NCBI RefSeq assembly: GCF_028737215.1
Contig: NZ_JAQZAM010000003.1
Location: 186,001 to 250,000 of the forward strand
Origin: Actinomycetospora chibensis
GTDB taxonomy: Bacteria; Actinomycetota; Actinomycetes; Mycobacteriales; Pseudonocardiaceae
DNA length: 64,000 bases
Reading direction: 5' to 3'
Shown: positions 49,817 through 58,744 of the stretch, one piece after another
Layout of the letters: every line of letters starts with the position of its first letter
Position numbering within the stretch: the first letter of the stretch is position 1
Notes under the pieces: model-generated
Database searches by the model: none
Told to the model about the DNA's origin: nothing
Seen by the model: the letters and a program-made list of their open reading frames with translations, nothing else
Position numbers and translations under genes: made by a program

Positions 49817-50568
49817 CCGGCCCGGATGACGCGACGTTGCGCGGCGAGGCCGTCGCGAAGGAGGCTCCGGACATGCGCGCGGTGACGACCGGCCTGCGGT
49901 TCCCGGAGGGACCGATCGCGCTGGCGAACGGCGACGTCCTGGTCGTCGAGATCCGCCGCGGCACGCTGACGCGCGTCGCGCCCGACGGGACGACCACGGT
50001 GGTCGCCGACCTCGGCGGCGGTCCCAACGGCGCCGCGATCGGCCCGGACGGCGCGGTCTACGTCTGCAACAACGGCGGCTTCGTGTGGCACGACCGCGAC
50101 GGCGGGATCACCGCGCCCGGCCACCAGCCGCCCGACTACCTCGGCGGGCGCATCCAACGCGTCGTCCTCGACGGACCGGACGCCGGCGCGGTGACCGATG
50201 TCGCGGCTCTACGTCGCCGAGACGGGGCCGGGCCGGCTGTGGGCCTGGGACGTCGTCGGCCCCGGACGCCTCGACGGGCCCGGCGGCTCCTGCACGGGTT
50301 CGAGGGTCACCAGCCGCTCGACTCGCTGGCCGTCGACGGCGAGGGCAACGTCTGCGTCGCGACGCTGATGACCGGCGCGATCAGCGTCGTCTCGCCCGAC
50401 GGCACGCTGCTGCGGCAGGTGCCCGTGCCCGACCCGGACCCCTACGTCACCAACATCTGCTTCGCCGGCGCGGACTCGCACTCAGCCTGGGTCACCTCGT
50501 CGGGACGCGGCGTCCTCTACGCCCTGGAGTGGGACACCCCGGGGCTCGACCTGGCCTTCAGGGCCTGA
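49813..50568 (+). pseudogene. SMP-30/gluconolactonase-like gene, internally deleted and frameshifted
   Basis: The first part reads as an intact beta-propeller (GLRFPEGPIALANGDVLVVE, then PNGAAIGPDGAVYVCNNGG) to about 50200. Then the sense moves to another frame for about 80 bases (LYVAETGPGRLWAWDVVGPG) and back again (LLHGFEGHQPLDSLAVDGEGNVCVATL) to the stop at 50568. Compared with the family, some 50 residues between the second and third blades, including the usual PNDL motif, are missing. Either the gene is broken in this strain or the assembly has an error here. ATGA overlap with the kinase gene shows that it was part of the operon. Confidence 0.75.
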
Positions 50569-50579
50569 AGGAGCGACAC

Positions 50580-51866
50580 ATGGCCTGGGACTTCTCGACC
50601 GAGCCGGAGTTCGAGCAGCAGCTCGCGTGGATGCGGACGTTCGTCCGCGAGGAGATCCTCCCGCTCGAGACCCTCGACCTCGACGGACCCGCCCTCCGGG
50701 CGGCGACGGCGCCGATGCAGGAGGAGGTGAAGGCCCGCGGGCTCTGGGCCGCGCACCTGCCCCCGGAGCTGGGCGGGGGCGGGTTCGGGCAGGTCAAGCT
50801 GGGTCTGATGCACGAGATCCTCGGGCAGTGCGTGTACGCGCCGTCGGTGTTCGGCAACAACGCCCCCGACTCGGGGAACGCCGAGCTGCTGGCGCTCGGG
50901 GCGAACGAGGCACAGAAGAAGCAGTGGATGGAGCCGCTGCTCGACGGCCGCCTGCGCAGCGCGTTCTCCATGACCGAGCCCAACGCCGGCGCCGACCCGA
51001 CCCTGCTCACCACCCGGGCCGAGCGCGTCGGCGACGAGTACGTGATCAACGGGCACAAGTGGTTCACGTCGAACGGCTCGGTGGCCGACTTCCTCATCGT
51101 CATGGCCGTCACCGACCCGGACGCGGCGCCGCGGCGGCGCGCGTCGATGTTCGTCGTGCCGGTCGGCACGCCCGGGGTGGAGGTCGTGCGCGACATCCCG
51201 ACCATGGAGCACCCCGAGGAGGGCACGGGCTACGCCGGCGGGCACTCCGAGGTGCTCTACCGCGACGTCCGCGTGCCGGGGGAGAACCTCATCGGGGCCG
51301 AGGGCGACGGCTTCCTCCTCGCCCAGAAGCGGCTGGGTCCCGGCCGCATCCACCACTGCATGCGCTGGCTCGGACAGTCGCGCCGCGCCTTCGACATGCT
51401 CTGCGAGCGCGCGGTCTCGCGGCACACCCACGGGTCGCTGCTCTCGGAGAAGCAGATGGTGCAGGACTGGATCGCGACGTCGACCGCGGAGATGACCGCG
51501 GCGCGCCTGATGACGCTCCAGGCCGCCTGGAAGATGGACCAGGGCGGCACGGAGGCGGCGCTCACCGACATCGCGATGATCAAGTTCTACGGCGCCTCGG
51601 TGCTCTACAACGTCATCGACCGCGCGATCCAGGTGCACGGCTCGCTCGGCTACACCACCGACCTGCCGCTGGAGTCGATGTACCGCCACGCCCGGGCGGC
51701 GCGGATCTACGACGGCCCCGACGAGGTCCACAAGGTCACCGTCGCGCGCCGGGTGCTGCGCGACTACGAGCCCCGCGAGGTGCCCACGGAGCACGTGCCG
51801 ACCCGTCGCGAGGCGGCGCGGCGGAAGTTCGCGCACCTGCTGGACGCGGCGGCCGTCAGCGGCTAA
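50580..51866 (+). CDS. Acyl-CoA dehydrogenase, second of the cluster
   Basis: The 428-residue enzyme has SAFSMTEPNAGADPTLLTTRA and NGHKWFTSNGSVADFLIVMAV in the flavin region and DRAIQVHGSLGYTTDLPLESMYRHARAARIYDGPDEVHKVTVARRVLRDY at the end. It is the typical partner of APH-fold proteins in actinobacterial fatty-acid clusters. A GAAGGAG site lies 6 bases before the ATG. The gene ends in a 4-base overlap with the convergent TetR gene. Substrate likely a medium-chain or hydroxylated acyl-CoA, by context only. Confidence 0.87.
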   Translation: MAWDFSTEPEFEQQLAWMRTFVREEILPLETLDLDGPALRAATAPMQEEVKARGLWAAHLPPELGGGGFGQVKLGLMHEILGQCVYAPSVFGNNAPDSGNAELLALGANEAQKKQWMEPLLDGRLRSAFSMTEPNAGADPTLLTTRAERVGDEYVINGHKWFTSNGSVADFLIVMAVTDPDAAPRRRASMFVVPVGTPGVEVVRDIPTMEHPEEGTGYAGGHSEVLYRDVRVPGENLIGAEGDGFLLAQKRLGPGRIHHCMRWLGQSRRAFDMLCERAVSRHTHGSLLSEKQMVQDWIATSTAEMTAARLMTLQAAWKMDQGGTEAALTDIAMIKFYGASVLYNVIDRAIQVHGSLGYTTDLPLESMYRHARAARIYDGPDEVHKVTVARRVLRDYEPREVPTEHVPTRREAARRKFAHLLDAAAVSG

Positions 51867-52471
51867 GGCCGGTGGTCGACGATCCGCAGGGCGATCTCGC
51901 CGTAGCGCTCGACGAGGTCGGGCACGGCGAGGTCGCCCGCCGGGTCGTACCACTGCGCGATGGCGTTGCAGGCGGCGACGATCGCGCGGCGGGCGTCCTC
52001 GGGGTGGGCGCAGCGGAAGTGCCCGCGCGCGACGCCGTCGTCGACGATCTCGGTCCAGAGCCGGCCCGCCGACTCCCGCAGCCCGTCGAGCCGCGCCCGG
52101 TGCTCCGGGGCGAGGTTGCCCCACTCGGCGGCCGCGATGGTGCTCTCCACCCGGCGGCTCACGCGGTACTCGACGGTGGCGCGCACGAGCGCGAGCAGGC
52201 GCTCGGCGGGGTCGGCGGTGTGGCTGCCGACCTCGTCCAGCGCGCCCTCGCAGCGGCGGAAGTACTCGGCGGTGCTCTCCTCGATGAGCAGCACCAGCAG
52301 GTCCTGCTTGCCGGAGTGCCAGTGGTAGAGCGCCGAGAGGGACAGCCCGGCCCGGCGGGCGATGTCGCGGATCGAGGTGCCGTGGTACCCCTGCTCGGCG
52401 AAGCTCTCGCGCGCCGCGCGCGTGATCGCGTCCCGGCCGCCCCCGCGCGGGACGGGCGCGGCGCTGCTCAT
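51863..52471 (-). CDS. TetR-family regulator
   Basis: The 202-residue protein has the HTH RDAITRAARESFAEQGYHGTSIRDIARRAGLSLSALYHWHSGKQDLL at residues 13-58 and a C-terminal TetR_C-like ligand domain. It is divergent from the hydratase gene at 52531, with operator-like sequences between, and convergent with the dehydrogenase gene. The shared CTGAACGATCG sites suggest that it controls both plus-strand transcripts that start at 47211 and 52531. Confidence 0.85.
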   Translation of the reverse strand: MSSAAPVPRGGGRDAITRAARESFAEQGYHGTSIRDIARRAGLSLSALYHWHSGKQDLLVLLIEESTAEYFRRCEGALDEVGSHTADPAERLLALVRATVEYRVSRRVESTIAAAEWGNLAPEHRARLDGLRESAGRLWTEIVDDGVARGHFRCAHPEDARRAIVAACNAIAQWYDPAGDLAVPDLVERYGEIALRIVDHRP

Positions 52472-52483
52472 CGGGTCAGCATA

Positions 52484-52521
52484 AGGCGATCGCCTGGCAT
52501 CCTGAACGATCGATCGATAGG
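52484..52521. promoter_or_regulatory. Operator-like sites in the TetR/hydratase divergent region
   Basis: AGGCGATCGCCT (52484-52495) is a perfect 12-bp palindrome. CTGAACGATCGATCGATAGG follows at 52502-52521, and its first 11 bases equal the left part of the perfect palindrome at 47183. The region is only 59 bases long, so binding here would affect both promoters. Confidence 0.6.
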
Positions 52522-52530
52522 TTCCGCACC

Positions 52531-53313
52531 ATGGCCGACGAGGTCCTGCTCGCCCACCGCGAGAGCGGTGTCCTGACCCTCACGCTGAACCGGCCGGAGC
52601 GCCGCAACGCGATCGACGGCCCGACGTGGGACGCGCTGCGCGCGGGGTTCGAGCGCGCGCGTGACGACCCCGAGACGCGGGTCGTGGTGATCACGGGCGC
52701 GGGCGGGGCGTTCTGCGCGGGCGCCGATCTCTCCGTGAAACGGGAGGGCCACCCGCTCGACCGGATGCGCTCGATCAACGAGATCGCGCTCCTGCTGCAC
52801 GAGCTCCCGAAGCCCACCGTCGCGCGCGTCGACGGCGTCGCCGTCGGGGCCGGCTGGAATCTCGCCCTCGGCTGCGACCTCGTCGTCGCCACCCCGACGT
52901 CGCGCTTCTCGCAGATCTTCGCCAGGCGCGGGCTCTCGCTGGACTTCGGCGGGTCGTGGCTGTTGCCCCGCCTCGTGGGGATGCAGCAGGCCAAGCGGCT
53001 CGCGCTGCTCGCCGAGATGATCGACGCGACCGAGGCCGAACGGCTCGGGCTGGTGACCTGGGTGACGCCGCCCGAGGAGATCGACGCATTCGTCGCCGAC
53101 CTCACCGCCCGGCTCGCGTCCGTCGCGCCCGTGGCGGCGGCGCAGTCGAAGGCCCTGCTGCACGAGAACGCCGACCGCACGCTGCGCGAGGCCCTCGCGA
53201 GCGAGGCGCGTACCCAGGCCGTCAACTTCGCCACCGCGGACGCGCCCGAGGCGTTCGCGGCCTTCACCGAGAAGCGCGAGCCGGACTTCACCGGGGAGTG
53301 GTCGATCCGGTGA
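52531..53313 (+). CDS. Enoyl-CoA hydratase/isomerase family
   Basis: The 260-residue crotonase-fold protein has VLTLTLNRPERRNAIDG, VVVITGAGGAFCAGADLS, VARVDGVAVGAGWNLALGCDLVVA and FARRGLSLDFGGSWLLPRLVG. In the last segment the second catalytic position looks like that of isomerase-type members rather than a classical two-Glu hydratase. It starts an operon with an SDR and a transporter, coupled by GTGA overlap. It likely acts on a beta-oxidation intermediate. Confidence 0.83.
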   Translation: MADEVLLAHRESGVLTLTLNRPERRNAIDGPTWDALRAGFERARDDPETRVVVITGAGGAFCAGADLSVKREGHPLDRMRSINEIALLLHELPKPTVARVDGVAVGAGWNLALGCDLVVATPTSRFSQIFARRGLSLDFGGSWLLPRLVGMQQAKRLALLAEMIDATEAERLGLVTWVTPPEEIDAFVADLTARLASVAPVAAAQSKALLHENADRTLREALASEARTQAVNFATADAPEAFAAFTEKREPDFTGEWSIR

Positions 53314-54077
53314 CGGGGCTCTTCGACCTCACCGGCCACGTCGCCCTCGTCACCGGCGGCAACTCCGGCATCGGGCTCGGGATGGCGCGCGGGCTCGCGC
53401 GCTGCGGCGCCGACGTCTGCGTCTGGGGCACCAATGCCGAGCGCAACGCGGCGGCCGCCCACGAGCTCGCCGGGTACGGCACGCGCGTCCGGGCCCTGCG
53501 CTGCGACGTCGGCGACGAGGCAGCCGTCGCGGAGGCCTTCGCCGCGACACTGGAGCACTTCGGCCGCATCGACTCCTGCTTCGCCAACGCCGGGGTGACC
53601 GGCTCCGGCGCGCGCTTCGTCGACACCACCCTCGAGGACTTCCGCGCGGTGACCCGCGTGAACCTCGACGGCGCGTTCCTGACGCTGCGGGCCGCCGCCC
53701 GGCACATGGTCGAGCGCGGGGGAGGCGGCGTGCTCGTCGGCACCTCGAGCGTCTCGACCGTCCACGGGGCCCCGCGCGCGGAGGCCTACGCGGCGAGCAA
53801 GGCGGGGCTGACCGCGCTGATCAAGGGCTGCGCGGTCGAGCTGGCGCGGCACGGCATCCACGCGCACTCGATCGTCGCGGGCTGGACCGAGACCCCGCTG
53901 GCCTCGCCGCGGCTGCACGACGAGCGCTTCGAGCGGGCGGTGATGGCGCGGATGCCGCAGCGGCGCTGGGGCGAGCCCGACGACTTCGCGCGTCTCGCCG
54001 TGTACCTCGCCGGCGGCGTCGGCGGGTTCCACACCGGCGACGAGATCGTCGTCGACGGCGCGTACTCGATCTTCTAG
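53310..54077 (+). CDS. Short-chain dehydrogenase/reductase
   Basis: The 255-residue Rossmann protein has the cofactor motif TGGNSGIGLGMA (residues 15-26), NAGVTG, the catalytic Ser in GTSSVS and Tyr/Lys in YAASKAG. The C-terminus GDEIVVDGAYSIF is typical of classical SDRs. It probably oxidises a hydroxyacyl-CoA or alcohol in the same pathway as the hydratase whose stop it overlaps. NAD(H) or NADP(H) choice is not clear. Confidence 0.87.
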   Translation: MTGLFDLTGHVALVTGGNSGIGLGMARGLARCGADVCVWGTNAERNAAAAHELAGYGTRVRALRCDVGDEAAVAEAFAATLEHFGRIDSCFANAGVTGSGARFVDTTLEDFRAVTRVNLDGAFLTLRAAARHMVERGGGGVLVGTSSVSTVHGAPRAEAYAASKAGLTALIKGCAVELARHGIHAHSIVAGWTETPLASPRLHDERFERAVMARMPQRRWGEPDDFARLAVYLAGGVGGFHTGDEIVVDGAYSIF

Positions 54078-54079
54078 AG

Positions 54080-54934
54080 GTGCTCGCCGAGGCGGGGCTG
54101 CTGCTCCTCGCGGTCGTCGGCATCTCGTTCTCCGCGCCGCTCGCGGCCGCGGCCGCCGTCCCCTCGCTGGCCATCGCGTTCTGGCGCACGGCGATGGCGT
54201 CGGTGGTGCTCGCGCCGGTGGTCGGGGCGCGTCCGGACCGTCGCCGGGTCGGCGCCCGGGACACGCGCACCTGCGCCCTTGCGGGGGTGCTGCTCGCGGT
54301 GCACTTCGGGACGTGGGTGCCGAGCCTCGTGCTCACCTCGGTGGCCACCTCCACGGCCCTGGTCTGCACCGCCCCGCTGTGGACCGCGGTGCTGACCCGG
54401 GTGCGCGGCGGGCCGGTCGCGGGTGCCGAGTGGGCGGGCGTGGCGGTGGCGCTGGCGGGCGTGCTGCTGGTTGCCGGGGTCGACCTCGCCGGCTCGCCCC
54501 GTGCCCTGCTCGGCGATGCGCTCGCCCTGGTCGGCGGGCTCGCGATGGCGGGCTACCTCCTGGTCGGCGCGGCGGCGCGGGAACGTCTGGCGACCTCGAC
54601 CTACACGCTGCTCTGCTACGCCACTGCGGCGCTGGTCCTGCTCGCCGTCGTCGTCGTCGCGGGGGTGCCGCTCGCGGGGTGGCCCGCGGCGGGCTGGCTG
54701 TCCCTCGTCGCGATCACGCTCTGCGGGCAGTTCCTCGGGCACTCGCTGCTCAACCGCGCCCTACGGACCGTGGGCGCGCCGGTGGTCGCCGTCGTCTCGC
54801 TGCTCGAGGTGCCCGGCGCGGCGCTGGTCGCGGCGCTCTGGCTGGGGGAGCGGCTCGCGCCGGGCACCCTCGTCGGCCTCGTGGTGCTGCTGGGCGGGGT
54901 CGCGCTGGTGGTCCGGGGGAGCCGGCGCGCCTGA
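54080..54934 (+). CDS. EamA/DMT-family transporter
   Basis: The 284-residue integral membrane protein has about ten hydrophobic helices in two repeats, as usual for the drug/metabolite transporter superfamily, with AIAFWRTAMASVVLAPVV in helix 2 and the second-half counterpart LNRALRTVGAPVVAVVSLLEVPGAALVAALWLGE. It starts with GTG 2 bases after the SDR stop and so belongs to the same operon. It likely exports a small metabolite; the substrate is unknown. Confidence 0.83.
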   Translation: MLAEAGLLLLAVVGISFSAPLAAAAAVPSLAIAFWRTAMASVVLAPVVGARPDRRRVGARDTRTCALAGVLLAVHFGTWVPSLVLTSVATSTALVCTAPLWTAVLTRVRGGPVAGAEWAGVAVALAGVLLVAGVDLAGSPRALLGDALALVGGLAMAGYLLVGAAARERLATSTYTLLCYATAALVLLAVVVVAGVPLAGWPAAGWLSLVAITLCGQFLGHSLLNRALRTVGAPVVAVVSLLEVPGAALVAALWLGERLAPGTLVGLVVLLGGVALVVRGSRRA

Positions 54935-55069
54935 ACGCCGCTGCAACCTGGCTGCAACCCCTGCCGCGAGCGCGCGTGAGCGGCTTCACTGTCCCTCACG
55001 CCACACGACCGCGGGCGGGTGTGGGCGAGTGCCCGCGGTCGGCCGTACGTCGCCCGCGTGGAGGTAGCA

Positions 55070-56893
55070 GTGACCCAGACGGTCGAGAGTGGCCGCACCC
55101 AGGCCGGCACCCGCGTCGATGCCTGGCTGACGCAGTTCACCGAGGCTCTCAACGCCGGGGACGCCGACCGCGCCGCGTCGCTGTTCGCCGACGAGTCCTA
55201 CTGGCGCGACCTCGTGTCGTTCACCTGGAACCTGATCACGGTCGAGGGCCCCGGCGGGGTGTCCGAGCTGGTGTCCTCGGACGCCGCCCGGCAGGCCACC
55301 CCGGTGTCCTTCGAGGTCAGCGGCGAGCCGACCGAGGCGGACGGCGTCACCGAGGCCTGGCTGAAGTTCGAGACCGCGATCGGCCGCGGCACCGGGCACC
55401 TGCGGCTGAACGCCGACGACAAGGCCTGGACGTTCCTCACCACCCTCGACGAGATCAAGGGCCACGAGGAGCCGGCGAGCCCGAACGCCGACCGGCCCTT
55501 CGGCACCGAGCACGGCGCCAACCCCGACCGCGTCACCTGGGCCGAGCAGCGCGAGGCCGAGGCCGCCGAGCTGGGCTACACCCGCCAGCCCGAGGTCGTC
55601 GTCATCGGCGGCGGCCAGGGCGGCATCGCCCTCGGTGCGCGGCTGCGCCAGCTCGGCGTCGAGACGATCATCGTCGAGCGCAACGAGAAGCCCGGCGACT
55701 CCTGGCGCAAGCGCTACAAGAGCCTCGCCCTGCACGACCCGGTCTGGTACGACCACCTGCCCTACCTGAAGTTCCCGGACAACTGGCCGGTCTTCTCGCC
55801 GAAGGACAAGATCGGCGACTGGCTCGAGATGTACGCCAAGGTCATGGAGCTCAACTACTGGGGCTCCACGACGGCGCAGAGCGCCACGTACGACGAGGCG
55901 TCCGGGCAGTGGAGCGTCGTCGTCGACCGTGCCGGCGAGCAGGTGACGCTCAAGCCGCGCCAGCTCGTCTTCGCCCTCGGCGTCTCGGGCAAGCCGAACA
56001 TCCCGTCCGTCCCCGGCGAGGACGTCTTCCAGGGCGAGATCCAGCACTCGTCGCAGCACCCCGGCCCGGACGCCTACAAGGGCAAGAAGGTCGTGGTCAT
56101 CGGGTCGAACAACTCGGCCTTCGACATCTGCGGCTCGCTCTGGGAGGTCGGCGCGGACGTCACGATGGTGCAGCGCAGCTCGACGCACATCATCCGGTCC
56201 GAGACGCTGATGACCTACGCCCTCGGGGACCTGTACTCCGAGGAGGCCGTGCGCAACGGCGTCGACACCTACACGGCGGACATGATCTTCGCGTCGCTGC
56301 CGTACCGGATCATGCACAACTTCCAGAAGCCGGCGTACGACAAGGCCCGCGAGGTCGACGCCGACTTCTACCGGCGCCTCGAGGAGGCGGGTTTCGACCT
56401 CGACTTCGGCGACGACGACTCCGGCCTGTTCATGAAGTACCTGCGCCGCGGCTCGGGCTACTACATCGACGTGGGCGCCGCCGAGCTCGTGGCCGACGGC
56501 AAGGTCAAGCTCGCCAAGGGCCAGATCACCGAGCTGACCGAGAAGGAGGTCGTGCTCGACGACGGCACCCGTCTCGAGGCCGACCTCCTCGTCTGGGCCA
56601 CCGGCTACCGGTCGATGAACGGGCTGGCCGCCGACATCGTCGGCCAGGAGGTGGCCGACAAGGTCGGCAAGGTGTGGGGCCTGGGCTCGGACACCACCAA
56701 GGACCCCGGTCCCTGGGAGGGCGAGCAGCGCAACATGTGGAAGCCGACCCAGCAGGAGAACCTCTGGTTCCACGGCGGCAACCTGCACCAGTCGCGCTTC
56801 TACTCGCTCTACCTCGCGCTGCAGCTCAAGGCCCGTTCGGTCGGCATCCCGACCCCGGTGCACAAGCTCCAGGAGTCGCACCACACCTCGTGA
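55070..56893 (+). CDS. Flavin-containing monooxygenase-like oxidoreductase with N-terminal NTF2-like domain
   Basis: The 607-residue protein has an N-terminal SnoaL/NTF2-like domain (about 12-130: FTEALNAGDADRAASLFADESYWRDLVSF) and a two-dinucleotide-fold flavoprotein. The FAD motif VVVIGGGQGGIALGARLRQ lies near residues 177-195 and the NADPH motif VVVIGSNNSAFDICGSL near 343-359. A C-terminal WATGYRSMNG matches the family. This recalls YUC/FMO and Baeyer-Villiger relatives and would oxygenate a small organic substrate. The GTG start follows GGAGG by 5 bases. A 25-bp perfect palindrome lies just after the stop. Confidence 0.85.
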   Translation: MTQTVESGRTQAGTRVDAWLTQFTEALNAGDADRAASLFADESYWRDLVSFTWNLITVEGPGGVSELVSSDAARQATPVSFEVSGEPTEADGVTEAWLKFETAIGRGTGHLRLNADDKAWTFLTTLDEIKGHEEPASPNADRPFGTEHGANPDRVTWAEQREAEAAELGYTRQPEVVVIGGGQGGIALGARLRQLGVETIIVERNEKPGDSWRKRYKSLALHDPVWYDHLPYLKFPDNWPVFSPKDKIGDWLEMYAKVMELNYWGSTTAQSATYDEASGQWSVVVDRAGEQVTLKPRQLVFALGVSGKPNIPSVPGEDVFQGEIQHSSQHPGPDAYKGKKVVVIGSNNSAFDICGSLWEVGADVTMVQRSSTHIIRSETLMTYALGDLYSEEAVRNGVDTYTADMIFASLPYRIMHNFQKPAYDKAREVDADFYRRLEEAGFDLDFGDDDSGLFMKYLRRGSGYYIDVGAAELVADGKVKLAKGQITELTEKEVVLDDGTRLEADLLVWATGYRSMNGLAADIVGQEVADKVGKVWGLGSDTTKDPGPWEGEQRNMWKPTQQENLWFHGGNLHQSRFYSLYLALQLKARSVGIPTPVHKLQESHHTS

Positions 56894-56909
56894 GCGAGCC
56901 TCGCCCGAC

Positions 56910-56960
56910 GAACGAACGGCGCTTTCGCTGCTTCCGAAGCAGCGAAAGCGCCGTTCGTTC
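56910..56960. terminator. 25-bp perfect palindrome with a one-base centre
   Basis: Arms 56910-56934 and 56936-56960 are exact complements around a single C. It lies between two convergent genes (stops at 56893 and 56996) and can act as terminator in both directions. It is unusually long and perfect. Confidence 0.8.
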
Positions 56961-56995
56961 AGGGCGCGCGCAGACGGAGGGCCAGGTTCGCCCGG

Positions 56996-58744
56996 TCAGG
57001 TGCGGGCGGGCTCCGGGGTCGGGTCGAGGACCACGTCGCCGCGGGTGGTCAGCCCGTCGGTGAGCACGATCTGCTGCGCGGTCGGGGCCCGTCCCGCGGC
57101 CCCGGCGACGAGCAGGTGGTCGCCGGGCCTCGCGCGCAGCGTGTAGTCGCCGGCGTCGTCGGTGACCGCACGGCCCGCCTCGTGGCCCGCCGTGTCGACG
57201 AGGGTCAGCGTCGCCCCGGCCACCGCGCGCCCGCCACCGTCGCGCACCGCTCCCACCAGCCCCGTGCCGACGGGCTCCGCAGGCTCCGCGGGCTCACCGG
57301 CCTCGGTGGAGGCCGTCCGGGTGGTGACGGCGGACCGCGCGGTGGTCCGGCCGGCGGGGATGAGGAACCCGACGACGACGGCGCCGACGACGAAGATGCC
57401 CGCGGCGACCGTGAACGCGGTCGTGTAGCCGTGCAGCGCGGCGGCGAGCGGCGGCACCGCGAAGCCGGCGGCCGCGGTGCCCGCGATGCTCGAGAGCAGC
57501 GCGGTGCCGACCGACCCGCCGACCTGCTGCATCGTGTTCACCGACGCCGACGCGACGCCCGCGTCGCCGGGCTCGACGCCGTAGGTGGCCGTGTTGATCG
57601 ACGTCGACATCGCCGTGCCCATGCCGAGACCGATCATCAGCAGCGGGCCGAGGACGTGGGCCGCGTAGCCCGACTCCGGGGTGAGGAACGAGAACCAGAA
57701 CAGCCCGCCCGCGCCGAGCAGCATTCCGACGACCACGAGAGGCTTGGGCCCGGTCCGCGGGAGCAGGATCGCCGGCACGGTGTTCGCCGCCAGCACGATG
57801 CAGGCGACCATGGGCAGGAACGCGACCCCGGTCATCAGCGGCGAGAAGCCGAAGACCTGCTGCATGACGTAGGCGAGGAACAGCGTCACGCCGAACATGC
57901 CCGTGGTGAGCACGAGGATCGTCAGGAACGACCCGCCGCGGAAGCGGTCGAGCACGACCCGCAGCGGCAGCAGCGGGGCCTTGACCCGGCGCTGGACGAG
58001 CACGAACGCGACGAGCAGCACGAGGCCGGCGGCGAGGAAGGCGTAGACCAGCGGCGAGGTCCAGCTGTCGGTCTCCGCGCTCGCGAAGCCGTAGACCACG
58101 CTGAACAACCCGGCCGACGCCAGCACCGTGCCCACGACGTCGAGGTGCGGCCGGTGCTCGACCGGCTGCGCCGGGAGCAGCAGCGAGGCGCCGACGAAGG
58201 CGACCGCCGCGAAGACCGCGTTGACGTACATGCACCAGCGCCAGTCGACGTACTGGGTGAGCGCTCCGCCGAGCAGGAGCCCGATCGCGGCGCCGGAGCC
58301 GGCGAGGGCGGCGAACACCCCGAAGGCGCGCGCCCGTTCCCGTCCCTCGGTGAACGTCGTCGTCAGCAGCGACAGGGCGGCCGGGGCGAGCAGCGCGCCG
58401 AACACGCCCTGCAGGGCGCGCGCCGCCACCAGCAGCTCGAAGCCGGGGGCGAGACCGCCGAGGATCGACGCTACGGCGAAGCCGACCAGGCCGACGAGGA
58501 AGGCGCGCTTGCGTCCGAAGAGGTCGGAGAGGCGGCCGCCCAGCAGGAGCAGGCTGCCGAACGCCAGCGCGTAGGCGGTGATGATCCACTGGCGCTGCGC
58601 GTCGTCGAAGCCGAGGTCGGCCTGCGCCGACGGCAGCGCGATGTTCACGATCGAGTTGTCGAGGATGACCATCAGCTGGGCGATCCCGATCACGGCGAGG
58701 ATCAGCCAGCGTCGCCGGACGGGTGGTGCTTCGGGGGTGCTCAC
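56996..58744 (-). CDS. DHA2-type MFS multidrug transporter with a C-terminal beta-sandwich domain
   Basis: The first roughly 475 residues form a 14-helix EmrB/QacA-type proton-driven exporter with LDNSIVNIALPSAQADLGF in helix 1 and GGRLSDLFGRKRAFL as the conserved loop. After a Glu/Pro-rich linker (GEPAEPAEPVGTG) follows an 80-residue carboxypeptidase-regulatory-like domain (LVGAVRDGGGRAVAGATLTLVDTAGHEAGRAVTDDAGDYTLRARPGDHLLV). Such domains usually occur on extracellular proteins, so its attachment to a transporter tail is notable. The GTG start has no strong ribosome site. The gene is divergent from the aldo/keto reductase. Confidence 0.87.
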   Translation of the reverse strand: MSTPEAPPVRRRWLILAVIGIAQLMVILDNSIVNIALPSAQADLGFDDAQRQWIITAYALAFGSLLLLGGRLSDLFGRKRAFLVGLVGFAVASILGGLAPGFELLVAARALQGVFGALLAPAALSLLTTTFTEGRERARAFGVFAALAGSGAAIGLLLGGALTQYVDWRWCMYVNAVFAAVAFVGASLLLPAQPVEHRPHLDVVGTVLASAGLFSVVYGFASAETDSWTSPLVYAFLAAGLVLLVAFVLVQRRVKAPLLPLRVVLDRFRGGSFLTILVLTTGMFGVTLFLAYVMQQVFGFSPLMTGVAFLPMVACIVLAANTVPAILLPRTGPKPLVVVGMLLGAGGLFWFSFLTPESGYAAHVLGPLLMIGLGMGTAMSTSINTATYGVEPGDAGVASASVNTMQQVGGSVGTALLSSIAGTAAAGFAVPPLAAALHGYTTAFTVAAGIFVVGAVVVGFLIPAGRTTARSAVTTRTASTEAGEPAEPAEPVGTGLVGAVRDGGGRAVAGATLTLVDTAGHEAGRAVTDDAGDYTLRARPGDHLLVAGAAGRAPTAQQIVLTDGLTTRGDVVLDPTPEPART

